64,000 nt of DNA from contig VXAZ01001682.1 of NCBI GenBank assembly GCA_013399875.1, forward strand, positions 907,163-971,162, given 5' to 3'. This DNA comes from Gymnorhina tibicen (Eukaryota > Chordata > Aves > Passeriformes > Artamidae). The first letter of the stretch is position 1, and each line of letters opens with the position of its first letter. This document shows positions 40,601 through 49,216 of this stretch, one piece after another. A program made the translations under genes and the position numbers. The notes beneath the pieces were generated by a model. That model had not been told where the DNA came from. It saw only the letters and a program-made list of their open reading frames with translations, and searched no databases.

Positions 40601-43286
40601 AAGCCTTCCTGAAAGCTTAATTTTGCCTAAGACTGCTGGTGCTCTATACAATCCAATTTATTTTGCACTTTGAAGCAGAAAAGTCTTCACAGGTATTTCT
40701 AAAAACTCAAGCAGTAATGAAGAACAGCATGTTTTATGAGATGATAACTAGATGGCTCTACTGATTTTTAAGGCCATATCCACATAGATTTCTATATCAT
40801 CACCTAAAGCAGTAAAAAGAAATAATTTTATAATTCCTCTTTAAAAATGCTTGTGATTTTTGCTTGAACTGAAGCTTACTCATGTTCTTTTGTGAATCCT
40901 GTTGCTTCTGCCTTAGATCTGGAGACTTTCAGAAGGGCTAGAGAGAATGTGCTCCTCTACCCCTATGGCAAACAAATGAAAAGCAACTTGCAAAAGGTCC
41001 AAGAGAAAGATACAGCTAAAGGACTGAGGAAGCATTGCTTCTCCTCTGTGCATATCTCAGCATAAACTTGTTACACACCAGTTACACTCCATCCTCCTGC
41101 TCCTCTCAGCAAACTGGAATTAAAGGTGAGTGCATAGGTCTGCAACAACTAGACATGATGAGGACTTTTTTTTTTTTGCAAAGTCATTGAGCATGTATAA
41201 TACAAATAAAAGCTGTACTTTCTCCTAATGCAGTCCTATGTATGTATGGGTGTTGTGGGTTTTTTTCAAAATTATTTCACTAATTTCAGTGTTTTCTAGT
41301 GACTGATCTGGCCTGCTTCCTCCAGACAATGTCATTTTCCTCATCTGAGGGACAAGGAACAGACAAGAGCTGACAAAATCTCATTACATGGGCCTTTCAG
41401 CAAGAGGGCCACCAGGAAATTTTCAAGTCCATAAATAAGCAGGAGAACGATGGAGGAAGATTACAGCAGTGGCAGGGGATTCAAGAGGAGCTGAACACTT
41501 CAACACTTGCTTGAAGCTCACATAGCCGCTGTTGACAGATTTCTCCGTTTCAAGCCCAGCTGCAAGCTCCTATTGATGGAGAGAATCACAGGTCTTGTAG
41601 TCCTTTTTCTCTGCTAACCAGGTTTATCTTCAGCACTTTAAGCTTTCTTCCTTTGATTGAACTTTTTCTTCTGCTGGACTCGCTAGAGCTCTTCCGGGAG
41701 AATAAAAGACAGTTGTAACTCAAGTGTTGTAGGCACGAACCACAGCACAAAGCATAGCTAGAAGTAAGTGAGTAGTAGGGGTCTGTGGTGTCTCTAAAGC
41801 ACATAAATCATCTGCAGTTACCTGCCCTGCAAAATACCGAAGTGAGAAGTGCCTCAGCCCATCACCTTTGGACAGATGTGAATTTTTCTCTTCCCTGGAG
41901 CTGGGCAGTGGACAAAAAGTCACTAAACAGTTCTTACCTTCCTCTATGTCTTTACTTCATGCAAAAAACCCACAGATTATAAAGTCATGGGAATGGATCC
42001 ATTTTACAGGAGACAAACAAATTTAGAGGAGTTAGAATGGCAAACTTTTATGGCATCATCTTCTTTTGTAAAGCACTATTATTGTTTCAAAGAGTAAAGT
42101 GCAAAAAACAGGATTAGAAAATAATAATGTCTATTAGGAAGGATTAGACTACAGCTTCAATTTGAAAAATGTTTTTTCAGATTGGATCATTTTTAATAAA
42201 ATGCTCATCCTTCCTCCATCTGATTGCATTTCCGAAGCCCTGAAGTCTTCCCTTTCATAGGCAAACTTCTTGTTTCTGTGGGATTTTTGATTGCATAAGG
42301 ACCGCACATGTTCACAAGATTTATTTTTAATTTTTTATAATCTTTGGGATTAATTATTTATCGGCACTTTTAGAAACTTTCAAGTTTGGTGTTACTAATT
42401 CAATGCATCTCTTCCTCTCAAATCCTTTTGATAGTGTTTTATTATGCAGCTCAGTTCAATCAATAATGAAGCTTCATTTTTTCATTCTAATTAGTCATCA
42501 CATTTTTAATAGCCTACGAAAAAAAAAAAAGACAAAGTGATTTATTTTTCTGAGACCATGACCAAAAGTTTGGTACGTATACTCTAAACCACTCTTTTCC
42601 TCTAAAGTGTAAATCAGTGGCACTTTAGTATGTTATCTGCACAAGACCGGATTGTGATGGATAACATGCAAGGAGTTTTAAATTCCTGCAATGTCATATG
42701 TTTTGGTAGCAGAATAAAATTATGATTATACCATTACATCATACCATTCATGCTACCTAAAAGCACCTACTTACCTCTTCCCACAGCAGGCTCTGTACTA
42801 AGAGAAAATACTCTTTTATTCTGTTCCATAAGTGAAAGTCAGCATAGAGTTCAGTGCTCTGAAAAATGTTTTCCACTAGGACTTTCTCAGAAAAATAATG
42901 CTTTTATGAGGATCTAGTCAGCCAGGAGGTTGAGTAGTTAAGCATTCAGTCGTCAAAGTTCTGAGCTCATGTTTCTTTGTGAAAGAAATGAGCCATACAG
43001 ACAATCAATTTTCTTCTGCATCTGCACATTTTGGATTATTTTTAGATACTGCCTCATCATTGAGGATTTGGTTTTGGTTTGTTTTTTTTTTTTATTTTGC
43101 TAAAGACCACTAACTAATTTGAAAGTGAGAGAAGAAATTGCCTTTGCTGCTAAAAAAGAACTAGTTCTTGACAGTATTACACAAAAATAGACAAAAGTTA
43201 CAAGAGATTCTCACATAGTCTCTAGAAACTTCTAAATTTTTTCTAGGCTTTTTTTTATTATTTATATTTGTAGGTTCCTGAACTAC
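31654..43286. other. Unique AT-rich non-coding sequence
   Basis: Nearly 12 kb without a recognised gene, RNA gene or interspersed repeat, an unusually clean stretch beside the element-rich part that follows. Low-complexity items are a 20-base T run at 33508-33527, a 12-base T run at 41166-41177, a purine-rich tract at about 37560-37625 and a 13-base T run near 43081. The frame at 39711-40061 (116 codons, ATG start) shows no domain. Such sequence could hold conserved regulatory DNA, but that cannot be judged from one genome. Confidence 0.5.
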
Positions 43287-43346
43287 CATGGATCCATGTT
43301 GGGGTTTTTTACCCCAAAAAAGCCTGTTTATATGCTAACAGGCTTT
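43287..43346. repeat. Cluster of three palindromes / hairpins
   Basis: Within 60 bases there is a perfect 12-base palindrome CATGGATCCATG (43287-43298), a 7-bp hairpin TTGGGGT/ACCCCAA (43299-43305 with 43311-43317) and a perfect 10-bp hairpin AAAGCCTGTT/AACAGGCTTT (43319-43328 with 43337-43346, 8-base loop). No function is assigned. Confidence 0.7.
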
Positions 43347-43695
43347 ATGTGTTTTATAAGAAAAGCTTCTCTTTATTGAGAGAGTTTTTATTCCTTTAAT
43401 GCTTGTTAAGGAAAAGTCCAGCCCAAGACAAGGATCTATCTTTATACCAAAACAGTGAAATTCAAGGAAAAATATCATTTAGAATTACAGTGAGTTAACA
43501 TCATCAGGATGGCTGAATTATATTAAAAATGCAGTTCCATACAAGCCTGCTACCCATGTCACTTTTTTGATGGTAGCAGATCAAATTTAAGAGGTTCCCT
43601 GCTACATCTTCCTCCTTGACAAAGCACCTTAATGTGCATTCCTACCTCTCAATAGACGAAATGCCTCCGTTTCCAAGTCCTAGTTTTATTTAAGA
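43347..43695. other. Unique sequence before the solo LTR
   Basis: About 350 AT-rich bases with nothing recognisable. Confidence 0.45.
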
Positions 43696-43942
43696 TGTGG
43701 TAGTGGTTTGGCTGGGATAAAGCTTACAGGTGGTACAGGGTTGTGTTTTGGATTTGTGCTGGAAACAGCGTTGATAACACAGGGATGTTTTAGTTATTGC
43801 TGAGCGGGGCTTACACAGAGCCAAGGTCTTTTGTGCTCCTCACAGAAACAAGTGCAGAAGGAGTTGGGAGGGGACACAGCCAGGACAGGTGACTCCAAGT
43901 GAACACAGGTATATTCCAGGCCATATGGTGCTGTACTCAGCA

Positions 43943-43948
43943 TATAAA
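43943..43948 (+). promoter_or_regulatory. TATA box of the solo LTR
   Basis: TATAAA in the context AGCATATAAAGCTGGGG, the conserved core promoter of this LTR family. A transcript from it would run rightwards towards the CR1 and the ERVK-type element. Whether it is active is unknown. Confidence 0.7.
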
Positions 43949-44125
43949 GCTGGGGAAGAAGAAGGAAGGGGAGACGTTCAGAGTGAGGTGTTTGTCTTCT
44001 CAAGCCACTGTTACACACAATGGAGCCCTACTTTCCTAGGGATAGCTGATGCCTGTCTGCCCGTGGGAAGTGGCGAATGAATTCCTTGGTTCATTTTGCT
44101 TGTGTGCTCAGCTTTTGCTTTACCT

Positions 44126-44131
44126 ATTAAA
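44126..44131 (+). terminator. Polyadenylation signal of the solo LTR
   Basis: ATTAAA, a common variant polyadenylation hexamer, about 180 bases downstream of the TATA box and followed by a T-rich stretch, as expected at the R region of an LTR. Confidence 0.6.
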
Positions 44132-44255
44132 CTGTCTTTATCTCAGCTCACGAGTCTTCTCACTTCCACTCTTCCGATTCTCTCCCCCATCCAGCTGGCA
44201 GAGAGAGCAGGTGGCTGTGTGGGGCTTAGTTGCTGGCCAGGGTTAAACCATGGCA

Positions 44256-45069
44256 GAGGTCTTGGCATATCTGGAGTACTCATGGGATGCCAACATGCAA
44301 AGGTTTCCAGCAGGTAGTTTGCCCTGGACAGAGTGGACAATTCTAATCTGAGGGATGTAAATAGCAACACTTTAAAGGAGTTGTGTGAGTGCATTGATCC
44401 TGTAGCCTTCGAGGAAGGCAGAATAACTGTTATTTTACAGATTCATAAAAGCAAAATACTGTACTACTTGTCCCAGTTTGTTGTTAGATTTATCAAGGGG
44501 GCGGGAAGGAGGAAGGAGGGAAACTGCAAAGGATTGCATTGCAGAAAGCAGTCCCAACGAGAGGTGGTGCTGCACGTCCATTTAAGAGTGAAGTTCTATC
44601 TGCTGCGTGTTGGTTAGGAGAGAGGGTGGGAGGCAAGTGCTATCTCCCTACAACATGGTTGTTACAATCAAACCACTTCTTTACAAGAGCAGTACAGTAT
44701 TTTTTTTTCCTACTGCGGCCAACAGAATTTATACCCACTCTCACTGAGAGATCTGTGCAGCATGAAGTGTGCATCAGCTGATTTTGACTTGTACTTCACA
44801 TCAGTTGTGGTTACAAATTCAAAATGACCTCTGAATCCTTCTTTTAAATTGCAGTGTTCTACAGGTTCAGCAGCACGTTTTTGCTGTCAGTGATGCAAAC
44901 CTGAACCTCTGTTAATGAAATGATACTCCACATGCATCTTGGCTTAGTTAATCACTATAGGCAGTTCTTCGACTACAAAATTGAAGATAGAAAGTTGTAT
45001 TTTAGGCATTTAAGTCTCTTTATTGCACAACAAAAATTGAAATTATACCTAATAGATAGAGGATCCCAT
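44256..45069. other. Unique sequence between LTR and CR1
   Basis: No gene or repeat recognised. Short open frames (94 codons at 44333-44617) show no domain. Confidence 0.45.
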
Positions 45070-46167
45070 AAGGAATGTTGTGCTGCTCCCTCATATTAAC
45101 AAGCAGGGAAGCCTTTCTGGAGATGTGAAGGTTGGGGGCAGCCATAGCTGCAGTGACCATGAGATTGTAGAGTTCTGTATCAGGTGAGGAAAAAACAGGG
45201 CAGCAAGTAAGATTGCAGCCATGGACTTCAGGAGAGCTAACCTGCTGCTCAAGGTGGATCCCAAGGTGAAGCTCAAGGTGGGCTTCTTCAGGGAGTGGAT
45301 CATGAGTGAGGCTGAAGATCTCGTAGCAAACAAAAAAAGCTGCTAGAAGTTGATGGGTTCCTTAAGGAGCCTATCCTGAATAGTCATGATCTCACTCAGA
45401 TCCATTTGGACATGAACCTCCCAGTGACTGACCCAATGCTTCTCACTAACAGCCACGATAGCCTAGATAGGAGCCAAATATGAAAAGGTAAAAACTGGAA
45501 GATTGTGAAGAGACCTTTTAGGGTACCAAAGTGTTTGTGATGCCCCATGGGATGCTGAAGAGCAACCAGCAGCTGGTGGACATCACTGAGGAAGTGAAAC
45601 CAGAAATAAGTGTGGATGGAATTGGCTGATGTGGTTGCCAAGTCACTCCTCATGACATTTGAAAAGCCATAGCAGTCCGGTGAACTCCCAGGTGACTGGA
45701 GAAAGGGAAATATTGTCCCCATCTTTAGAAAGGGTAGAAAGGAGGACCCTGGGAACTACTGACCTGTCAGCCTCACCTCTGTGCCTGGGAAGATCATGAA
45801 CAGATCCTCCTGGAAGCCATGCTAAGGTATATGGAAAACAGGGAGGTGATTTGGAACAGCCAGCACAGCGTCACCAAGGGTAAGTCCTGCCTGACCAACT
45901 CAGCGGCCTTCTATGATGGAGTGACCACATCAGTGACAAGGGAAGGGCTACAGATGTCATTTATCTGTATTTCTGTAAAGCCTTTGACACAACAGACCCT
46001 CACGACCTCTTTCTCTCTAAATTGGAGAGAGATAGGTTTGATGAGTGGACACATCAAGCAGCCCTGCTGAGAAGCACTTGAGGGTGCTGGTGGATGAGAG
46101 ACTGGACATGACCCAGCCATGTGTGCTTACAGCTCCCTTCCAACCCAAACCATTCCATGATTCTATA
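45070..46167 (+). mobile_element. Rearranged CR1 LINE with endonuclease/RT remnants
   Basis: The only CR1 copy here that keeps sequence from the ORF2 core. In order: the C-terminal end of the endonuclease (VKVGGSHSCSDHEIVEF at about 45116-45166, including the SDH motif); a diverged linker; the start of the reverse-transcriptase domain (NYRPVSL-like and [12 protein letters not shown] blocks at about 45700-45900); a YLDF-type block with KAFDT near 45960-46000; then a jump to a C-terminal block ([11 protein letters not shown], 46080-46112); then a second jump to the 3' tail (CCAACCCAAACCATTCCATGATTCTATA). The palm segment with the catalytic FADD motif and most of the C terminus are missing. Many stops and frameshifts are present. 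It is either one copy with two internal deletions or a mosaic of two insertions. Confidence 0.85.
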
Positions 46168-46836
46168 CTTTTATTTGTGTGGCAAAGTCCTGGCTACTGG
46201 ATTTTAGAAATTAAGTTCCATGTAAGAAGCTGTTTCTACTATGAATAAAAGCTTGAAATAAGACATAGGTGTAAAAATAAGTCTCAAGTATCTGAGGGAA
46301 ATAAGAAAAATCTAATTCTTTCTACTATTGCTTAAATCTGATGATAGTTAAGCCAGCCTCATGGTTTGGCAGAAGCAGGAAAATAAGCACAGCAGACTAA
46401 TACATTTTCAGTGCTTGGATCACTGACACTACATGTGTCATAACAGTCAAGATAGCAGGTAGGAGGATGGCCAGTTTGCAATATTATCAGACTATCTTTC
46501 TCTGGTGCAAGTTCTTTGTATTAGTGGAAGAGAATGTTCTTTATGCATGATGCAATTCCCGAAATATGGAGAACCTAAGAACTGGTGCCCCTAAGAACAT
46601 AGAAGGGAAGAGGCAGAGTCCTGAGTCCCTGCTCATAGAGAATACATTTATGACAAGAGTACTTTATACAAAATATATTTTTCAGCCAGCCAACAAGTTT
46701 AACAGGAAGCGTAAATTTGTGGCAAAATGTTCTGATATAAAGTTTATTGCCTGAAAATACACTTATTAATCTAAACTAAAGAATGTATAAAAATGTTTCT
46801 GCAATCTGACTGTGTAAAATACATCATAGAGTAATG
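46168..46836. other. Unique sequence before the ERVK-type element
   Basis: About 670 AT-rich bases with no recognised gene or repeat, much poorer in GC than the LTR and gag sequence that follow. Confidence 0.5.
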
Positions 46837-46844
46837 CAGGAACT
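46837..46844. repeat. Target-site duplicate, left copy (CAGGAACT)
   Basis: CAGGAACT immediately precedes the first base of the LTR. The same eight bases recur at 49209-49216, where retroviral sequence stops. Six of them (GGAACT) fit the 6-bp duplication usual for ERVK-type integration; the extra CA may be chance or the LTR terminal CA. Confidence 0.7.
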
Positions 46845-47208
46845 TGTTGCGGTGGTTCGGGCCACCGCTGGAGTGGCCAGAGAGCCACAGGGCCCGAAAA
46901 CAGCCCGAGCTCGCTGGTGGGCCGTCACCAAGGTTTGAGAATCCCCCCATAGTTAGGGTGAGTTCCCGCAAGACCTTGCTCTTAATGTAATTATATATGG
47001 ATTTTCCCTGGTTAGGATTGGTTTGCTGTTCTCCACCCCTTGTATCACTTACATGTACACCCCTAGAAATTTGTTTTCTATTGTAACCCCCATTGGCTCC
47101 CTTCCCTTAATCCCTCCTTCTCTGTGCCCCTGTTGGTTCCTTTACCCCTGCTCGGCGCCCCGGCCCTCAGCCCATTGGCTCTGTTGCTCTGCCCGCCCTC
47201 CGGACCCC

Positions 47209-47218
47209 ATATTTAAAC
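47209..47218 (+). promoter_or_regulatory. TATA-like box of the ERVK-type LTR
   Basis: CATATTTAAA sits about 30 bases downstream of the second inverted CCAAT box and about 50 bases upstream of the AGTAAA hexamer, which is the expected U3/R layout. It is not a perfect TATAAA, and activity is unknown. Confidence 0.6.
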
Positions 47219-47264
47219 CTGTACCCTGCCCTCCATCTTGGTTCTTTGTCCCTGGACCCTCCAC

Positions 47265-47270
47265 AGTAAA
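47265..47270 (+). terminator. Candidate polyadenylation signal AGTAAA
   Basis: AGTAAA is a known functional variant of AATAAA and lies where the R region of this LTR should be. In a 5' LTR it would normally be skipped; here it might end transcripts early. Confidence 0.5.
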
Positions 47271-47457
47271 CCTCGTTGCTGGATCCCATACGAAGGACCC
47301 TTCTCACCTCCTTGCCACTGGCCGTCGCTGTGTTCCTCTGTGTGTGTGTGCTTGTGTACCCCACTCCATCGGGAGTGTGTGTGCCTGCGCCTTCCCCTAA
47401 TCTGGGGACACTTCTGGAAGGCTGCAGCAACTCACCACCGCCTCACGTTGCAGCAAT

Positions 47458-47475
47458 TGGCACCCGAACAGGGAC
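47458..47475 (+). other. Primer-binding site, lysine tRNA
   Basis: TGGCACCCGAACAGGGAC begins two bases after the LTR terminal CA. It matches the 3' end of the lysine tRNA used by many retroviruses (Lys3 type) except for A in place of G at position 5. The exact spacing from the LTR supports both calls. Confidence 0.9.
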
Positions 47476-47486
47476 CCCTGCTGGTG

Positions 47487-47733
47487 GTTCCTGGAAATGT
47501 CCCCAGCAGCTCTGCTGTTGGGCTCAAGTTGATTTGGAGCAGCCAACACCCCGCTATTCCATGTTATAGCAGGACAGTCCCAAGGGGAGACCGGTAGCCT
47601 CTTAGAAGTGGGAGGTCGGTCTAAACTGGTGGACCACCCTGAGAGCCTCTGCTGACCTTCATCGGACAGGTGAGCTTCCATGGGGTCACCCTTTAGTGCT
47701 TTCTTTTGCTTTCTTTACCTCTCGGGTGTTGGG
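47487..47733 (+). repeat. 247-bp direct duplication, copy 1
   Basis: Runs from GTTCCTGGAAATG to CGGGTGTTGGG and is identical base for base to 47735-47981. The two copies are separated only by the single N at 47734. Identity over 247 bases without a single difference inside an otherwise decayed element points to overlapping contig ends rather than an old duplication. Confidence 0.95.
47670..47671 (+). promoter_or_regulatory. Candidate retroviral splice donor
   Basis: The context GACAG/GTGAGC is a near-perfect vertebrate splice donor, in the leader between primer-binding site and gag where the major donor of a retrovirus lies. It recurs at 47918-47919 in the second copy of the duplication. Confidence 0.5.
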
Positions 47734-47734
47734 N
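47734..47734. other. Single-base assembly gap (N)
   Basis: One N between two identical 247-bp sequences, which is the usual footprint of a scaffold join where overlapping contigs were not merged. Confidence 0.95.
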
Positions 47735-47981
47735 GTTCCTGGAAATGTCCCCAGCAGCTCTGCTGTTGGGCTCAAGTTGATTTGGAGCAGCCAACACCCC
47801 GCTATTCCATGTTATAGCAGGACAGTCCCAAGGGGAGACCGGTAGCCTCTTAGAAGTGGGAGGTCGGTCTAAACTGGTGGACCACCCTGAGAGCCTCTGC
47901 TGACCTTCATCGGACAGGTGAGCTTCCATGGGGTCACCCTTTAGTGCTTTCTTTTGCTTTCTTTACCTCTCGGGTGTTGGG
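47735..47981 (+). repeat. 247-bp direct duplication, copy 2
   Basis: Identical to 47487-47733 and then continuous with the gag start region (GCGGAGTCC...). If the duplication is artificial, removing one copy would give a leader of about 270 bases between primer-binding site and gag start. Confidence 0.95.
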
Positions 47982-47995
47982 CGGAGTCCAGGGAA

Positions 47996-49210
47996 ATGGG
48001 TGTTAAGCTAACCTGTCCCCAGCCAGAAGTTTATCACCAAATTGTGGGAGCTCTCGAGGGAAAAAATTTTTGTTTTTCGAAGGGGAAGCTTAGACGCTTC
48101 ATTCATTGAGTTTTTAAGTATTTTTCTTTGGCTTCTGTTGAATTAGTAAAAACCTCTGAGTTTTGGGATGATGTTGGGGAAAAGTTAACTGTTTTGAGGG
48201 AGATGGGGGATGTTTCAGTCCAGAAATATTTTCCTTTACTCACTTTAATTTATGCTTCAGTTAATGACTCGGGGAATGAGGTTGGGATACCCCCTATTAA
48301 CTCCCAGTTGTTGCCCTCCTCCCCCCACATTCCCTCACCCGCTTCCCCATCACAGGCTGAACTGGGAGCTGGATCCCGTAATTTAACGCAGGGCTGCTAC
48401 GGTCTCCCTGCCATCTCCCAGTCCATCTCGCTCCCCTCCTGGGATGAGAAGGTACCACTTGTCTCGGGCCCTTCCCTAACCCTCTCTCCTCCGCCTCAGC
48501 TCCCAGTCTTGTCCACCCCAGTAATTCCTGTGGGGCAAGATGGCGCTGGCAATGTGGCTAGCCCCTCCATCTTGTCCTCCCCTGTCCTTGATTCTCCCGC
48601 CCTGTCCTCTACCCCTCAAAATGGCCACGGGACCTCCCTGTCCATCACTTCCCCTGTGCCCGCCCTGATCGCACCCCCTGCAATGGGTGTCTCTGCGTCG
48701 GGCCCCTCCCTCACGTCGATTGTGTCATCATCAGGCCCCTCCCCTATCACTGGGACCCCTTTTCCAGCTTTGGGCCCCACTGCCTCCGACGGAAGTCCCA
48801 CCCTGGGAATTCCCAGCCTTCCGGTTCCCCTGACATCAGGATGGGAAGTGGGCGGAGGCCTAACTGGACGGAGGCCATCTTGACCTCGTCGGCCCCACGA
48901 CACCGCGCCACCCCGCTCATGGCCCTGTCAGAGGAAGGTGACAGTGATGCCTCAGACACCGAGGATCACTGGAGGGGGATCCAAGGGGAGGCCACAGAGG
49001 ACGGGGACTGGGAATTGGCCAACGAGGTCTGTGCCACCGCAGTCTCCTACCAGAGAGGGAGGAATCCTACATGGGCCCTTCTACTGTATGCACATCTGAA
49101 AGAGTTGTGCAAAACAGCAAAGGGGTACAGCAGGGATTCACCCTGTTTTAAAAACCTCCTTAACGTGACCTTCACTGCACATAGTACAGTCCCCCATGAT
49201 ATTCGCAACA
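47996..49210 (+). pseudogene. gag: Broken gag (matrix to start of capsid), ERVK-type
   Basis: Remnant of the retroviral structural polyprotein. The likely start is ATG at 47996, whose second codon is Gly, the usual myristoylation site of matrix. The frame is broken by TGA at 48107-48109, then stays open to 48883. The matrix part ends around the WDDVGEKL block. A long Pro/Ser/Thr-rich linker follows, without visible PPxY, PTAP or PSAP budding motifs. An indel between 48592 and 48883 moves the reading to another frame, open to 49218, which carries an acidic stretch (EEGDSDASDTED) and then a capsid N-terminal block with LLNVTFTAH and PHDIR. Sequence stops there: the major homology region and nucleocapsid zinc knuckles are missing. 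It cannot make a working Gag. The match is by eye; betaretrovirus-like is the best fit. Confidence 0.82.
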
Positions 49211-49216
49211 GGAACT
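49209..49216. repeat. Target-site duplicate, right copy (CAGGAACT)
   Basis: Second copy of the eight bases found at 46837-46844, exactly where gag homology ends. The two bases just before GGAACT are CA, the expected last bases of a 3' LTR. Confidence 0.65.

Larger units (their letters stand above)
43696..44255 (+). mobile_element. Solo LTR, avian ERVL-type
   Basis: A ~560-bp LTR on the plus strand, from TGTGGTAGTGGTTTGG to the terminal GGTTAAACCATGGCA. Family landmarks in order are GTTGATAACACAGGG, GGGAGGGGACACAGCCAGGACAG, a TATA box (TATAAA, 43943-43948) followed by GCTGGGGAAGAAG, GGGAAGTGG, and the signal ATTAAA (44126-44131) followed by CTGTCTTTATCTCA. The family assignment rests on recognising an abundant bird LTR by eye. 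No primer-binding site, internal sequence or second LTR follows, so it is a solo LTR left by recombination. A 5-bp target duplication is not visible (TAAGA before, GAGGT after), which suggests mutation or slightly wrong ends. Confidence 0.88.
46845..47455 (+). mobile_element. 5' LTR of the ERVK-type element
   Basis: Begins TGTTGCGG and ends GTTGCAGCA, two bases before the primer-binding site. This is the standard TG...CA arrangement with a weak terminal inverted repeat. Inverted CCAAT boxes (ATTGG) lie at 47092-47096 and 47174-47178, a TATA-like CATATTTAAA at 47209-47218 and a variant polyadenylation hexamer AGTAAA at 47265-47270. U5 contains a short TG run near 47340-47350. The promoter elements look intact, so transcription is possible but untested. 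Confidence 0.9.
46845..49210 (+). mobile_element. Truncated ERVK-type (betaretrovirus-like) provirus
   Basis: An old retroviral insertion on the plus strand. It has a 611-bp 5' LTR (46845-47455), a lysine-tRNA primer-binding site (47458-47475), a leader with a splice-donor match, and a broken gag (47996-49210). Capsid coding stops near its start, and pro, pol, env and the 3' LTR are absent. The lysine primer site, the N-terminal Met-Gly and the matrix/capsid look point to the betaretrovirus-like ERVK group. GC content is well above the flanking DNA. The right end coincides with a repeat of the left flanking bases, which suggests a deletion running from gag into the last bases of the lost 3' LTR. 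The leader contains a one-base gap with an exact duplication on either side, probably an assembly fault, so the true length may differ. Confidence 0.88.

Noticed and set aside
43696..46167. A provirus formed by the LTR and the reverse-transcriptase remnants to its right
   Set aside because: The RT remnants at 45070-46167 are of CR1 type (SDH endonuclease motif, CR1 tail), and no primer-binding site follows the LTR.
47397..47929. Two near-identical minus-strand open frames (47397-47681 and 47693-47929)
   Set aside because: They are shadows of the retroviral leader; their likeness only reflects the 247-bp duplication around the N.
48616..48959. Minus-strand open frames under gag
   Set aside because: GC-rich shadow frames opposite the gag sequence with no domain.
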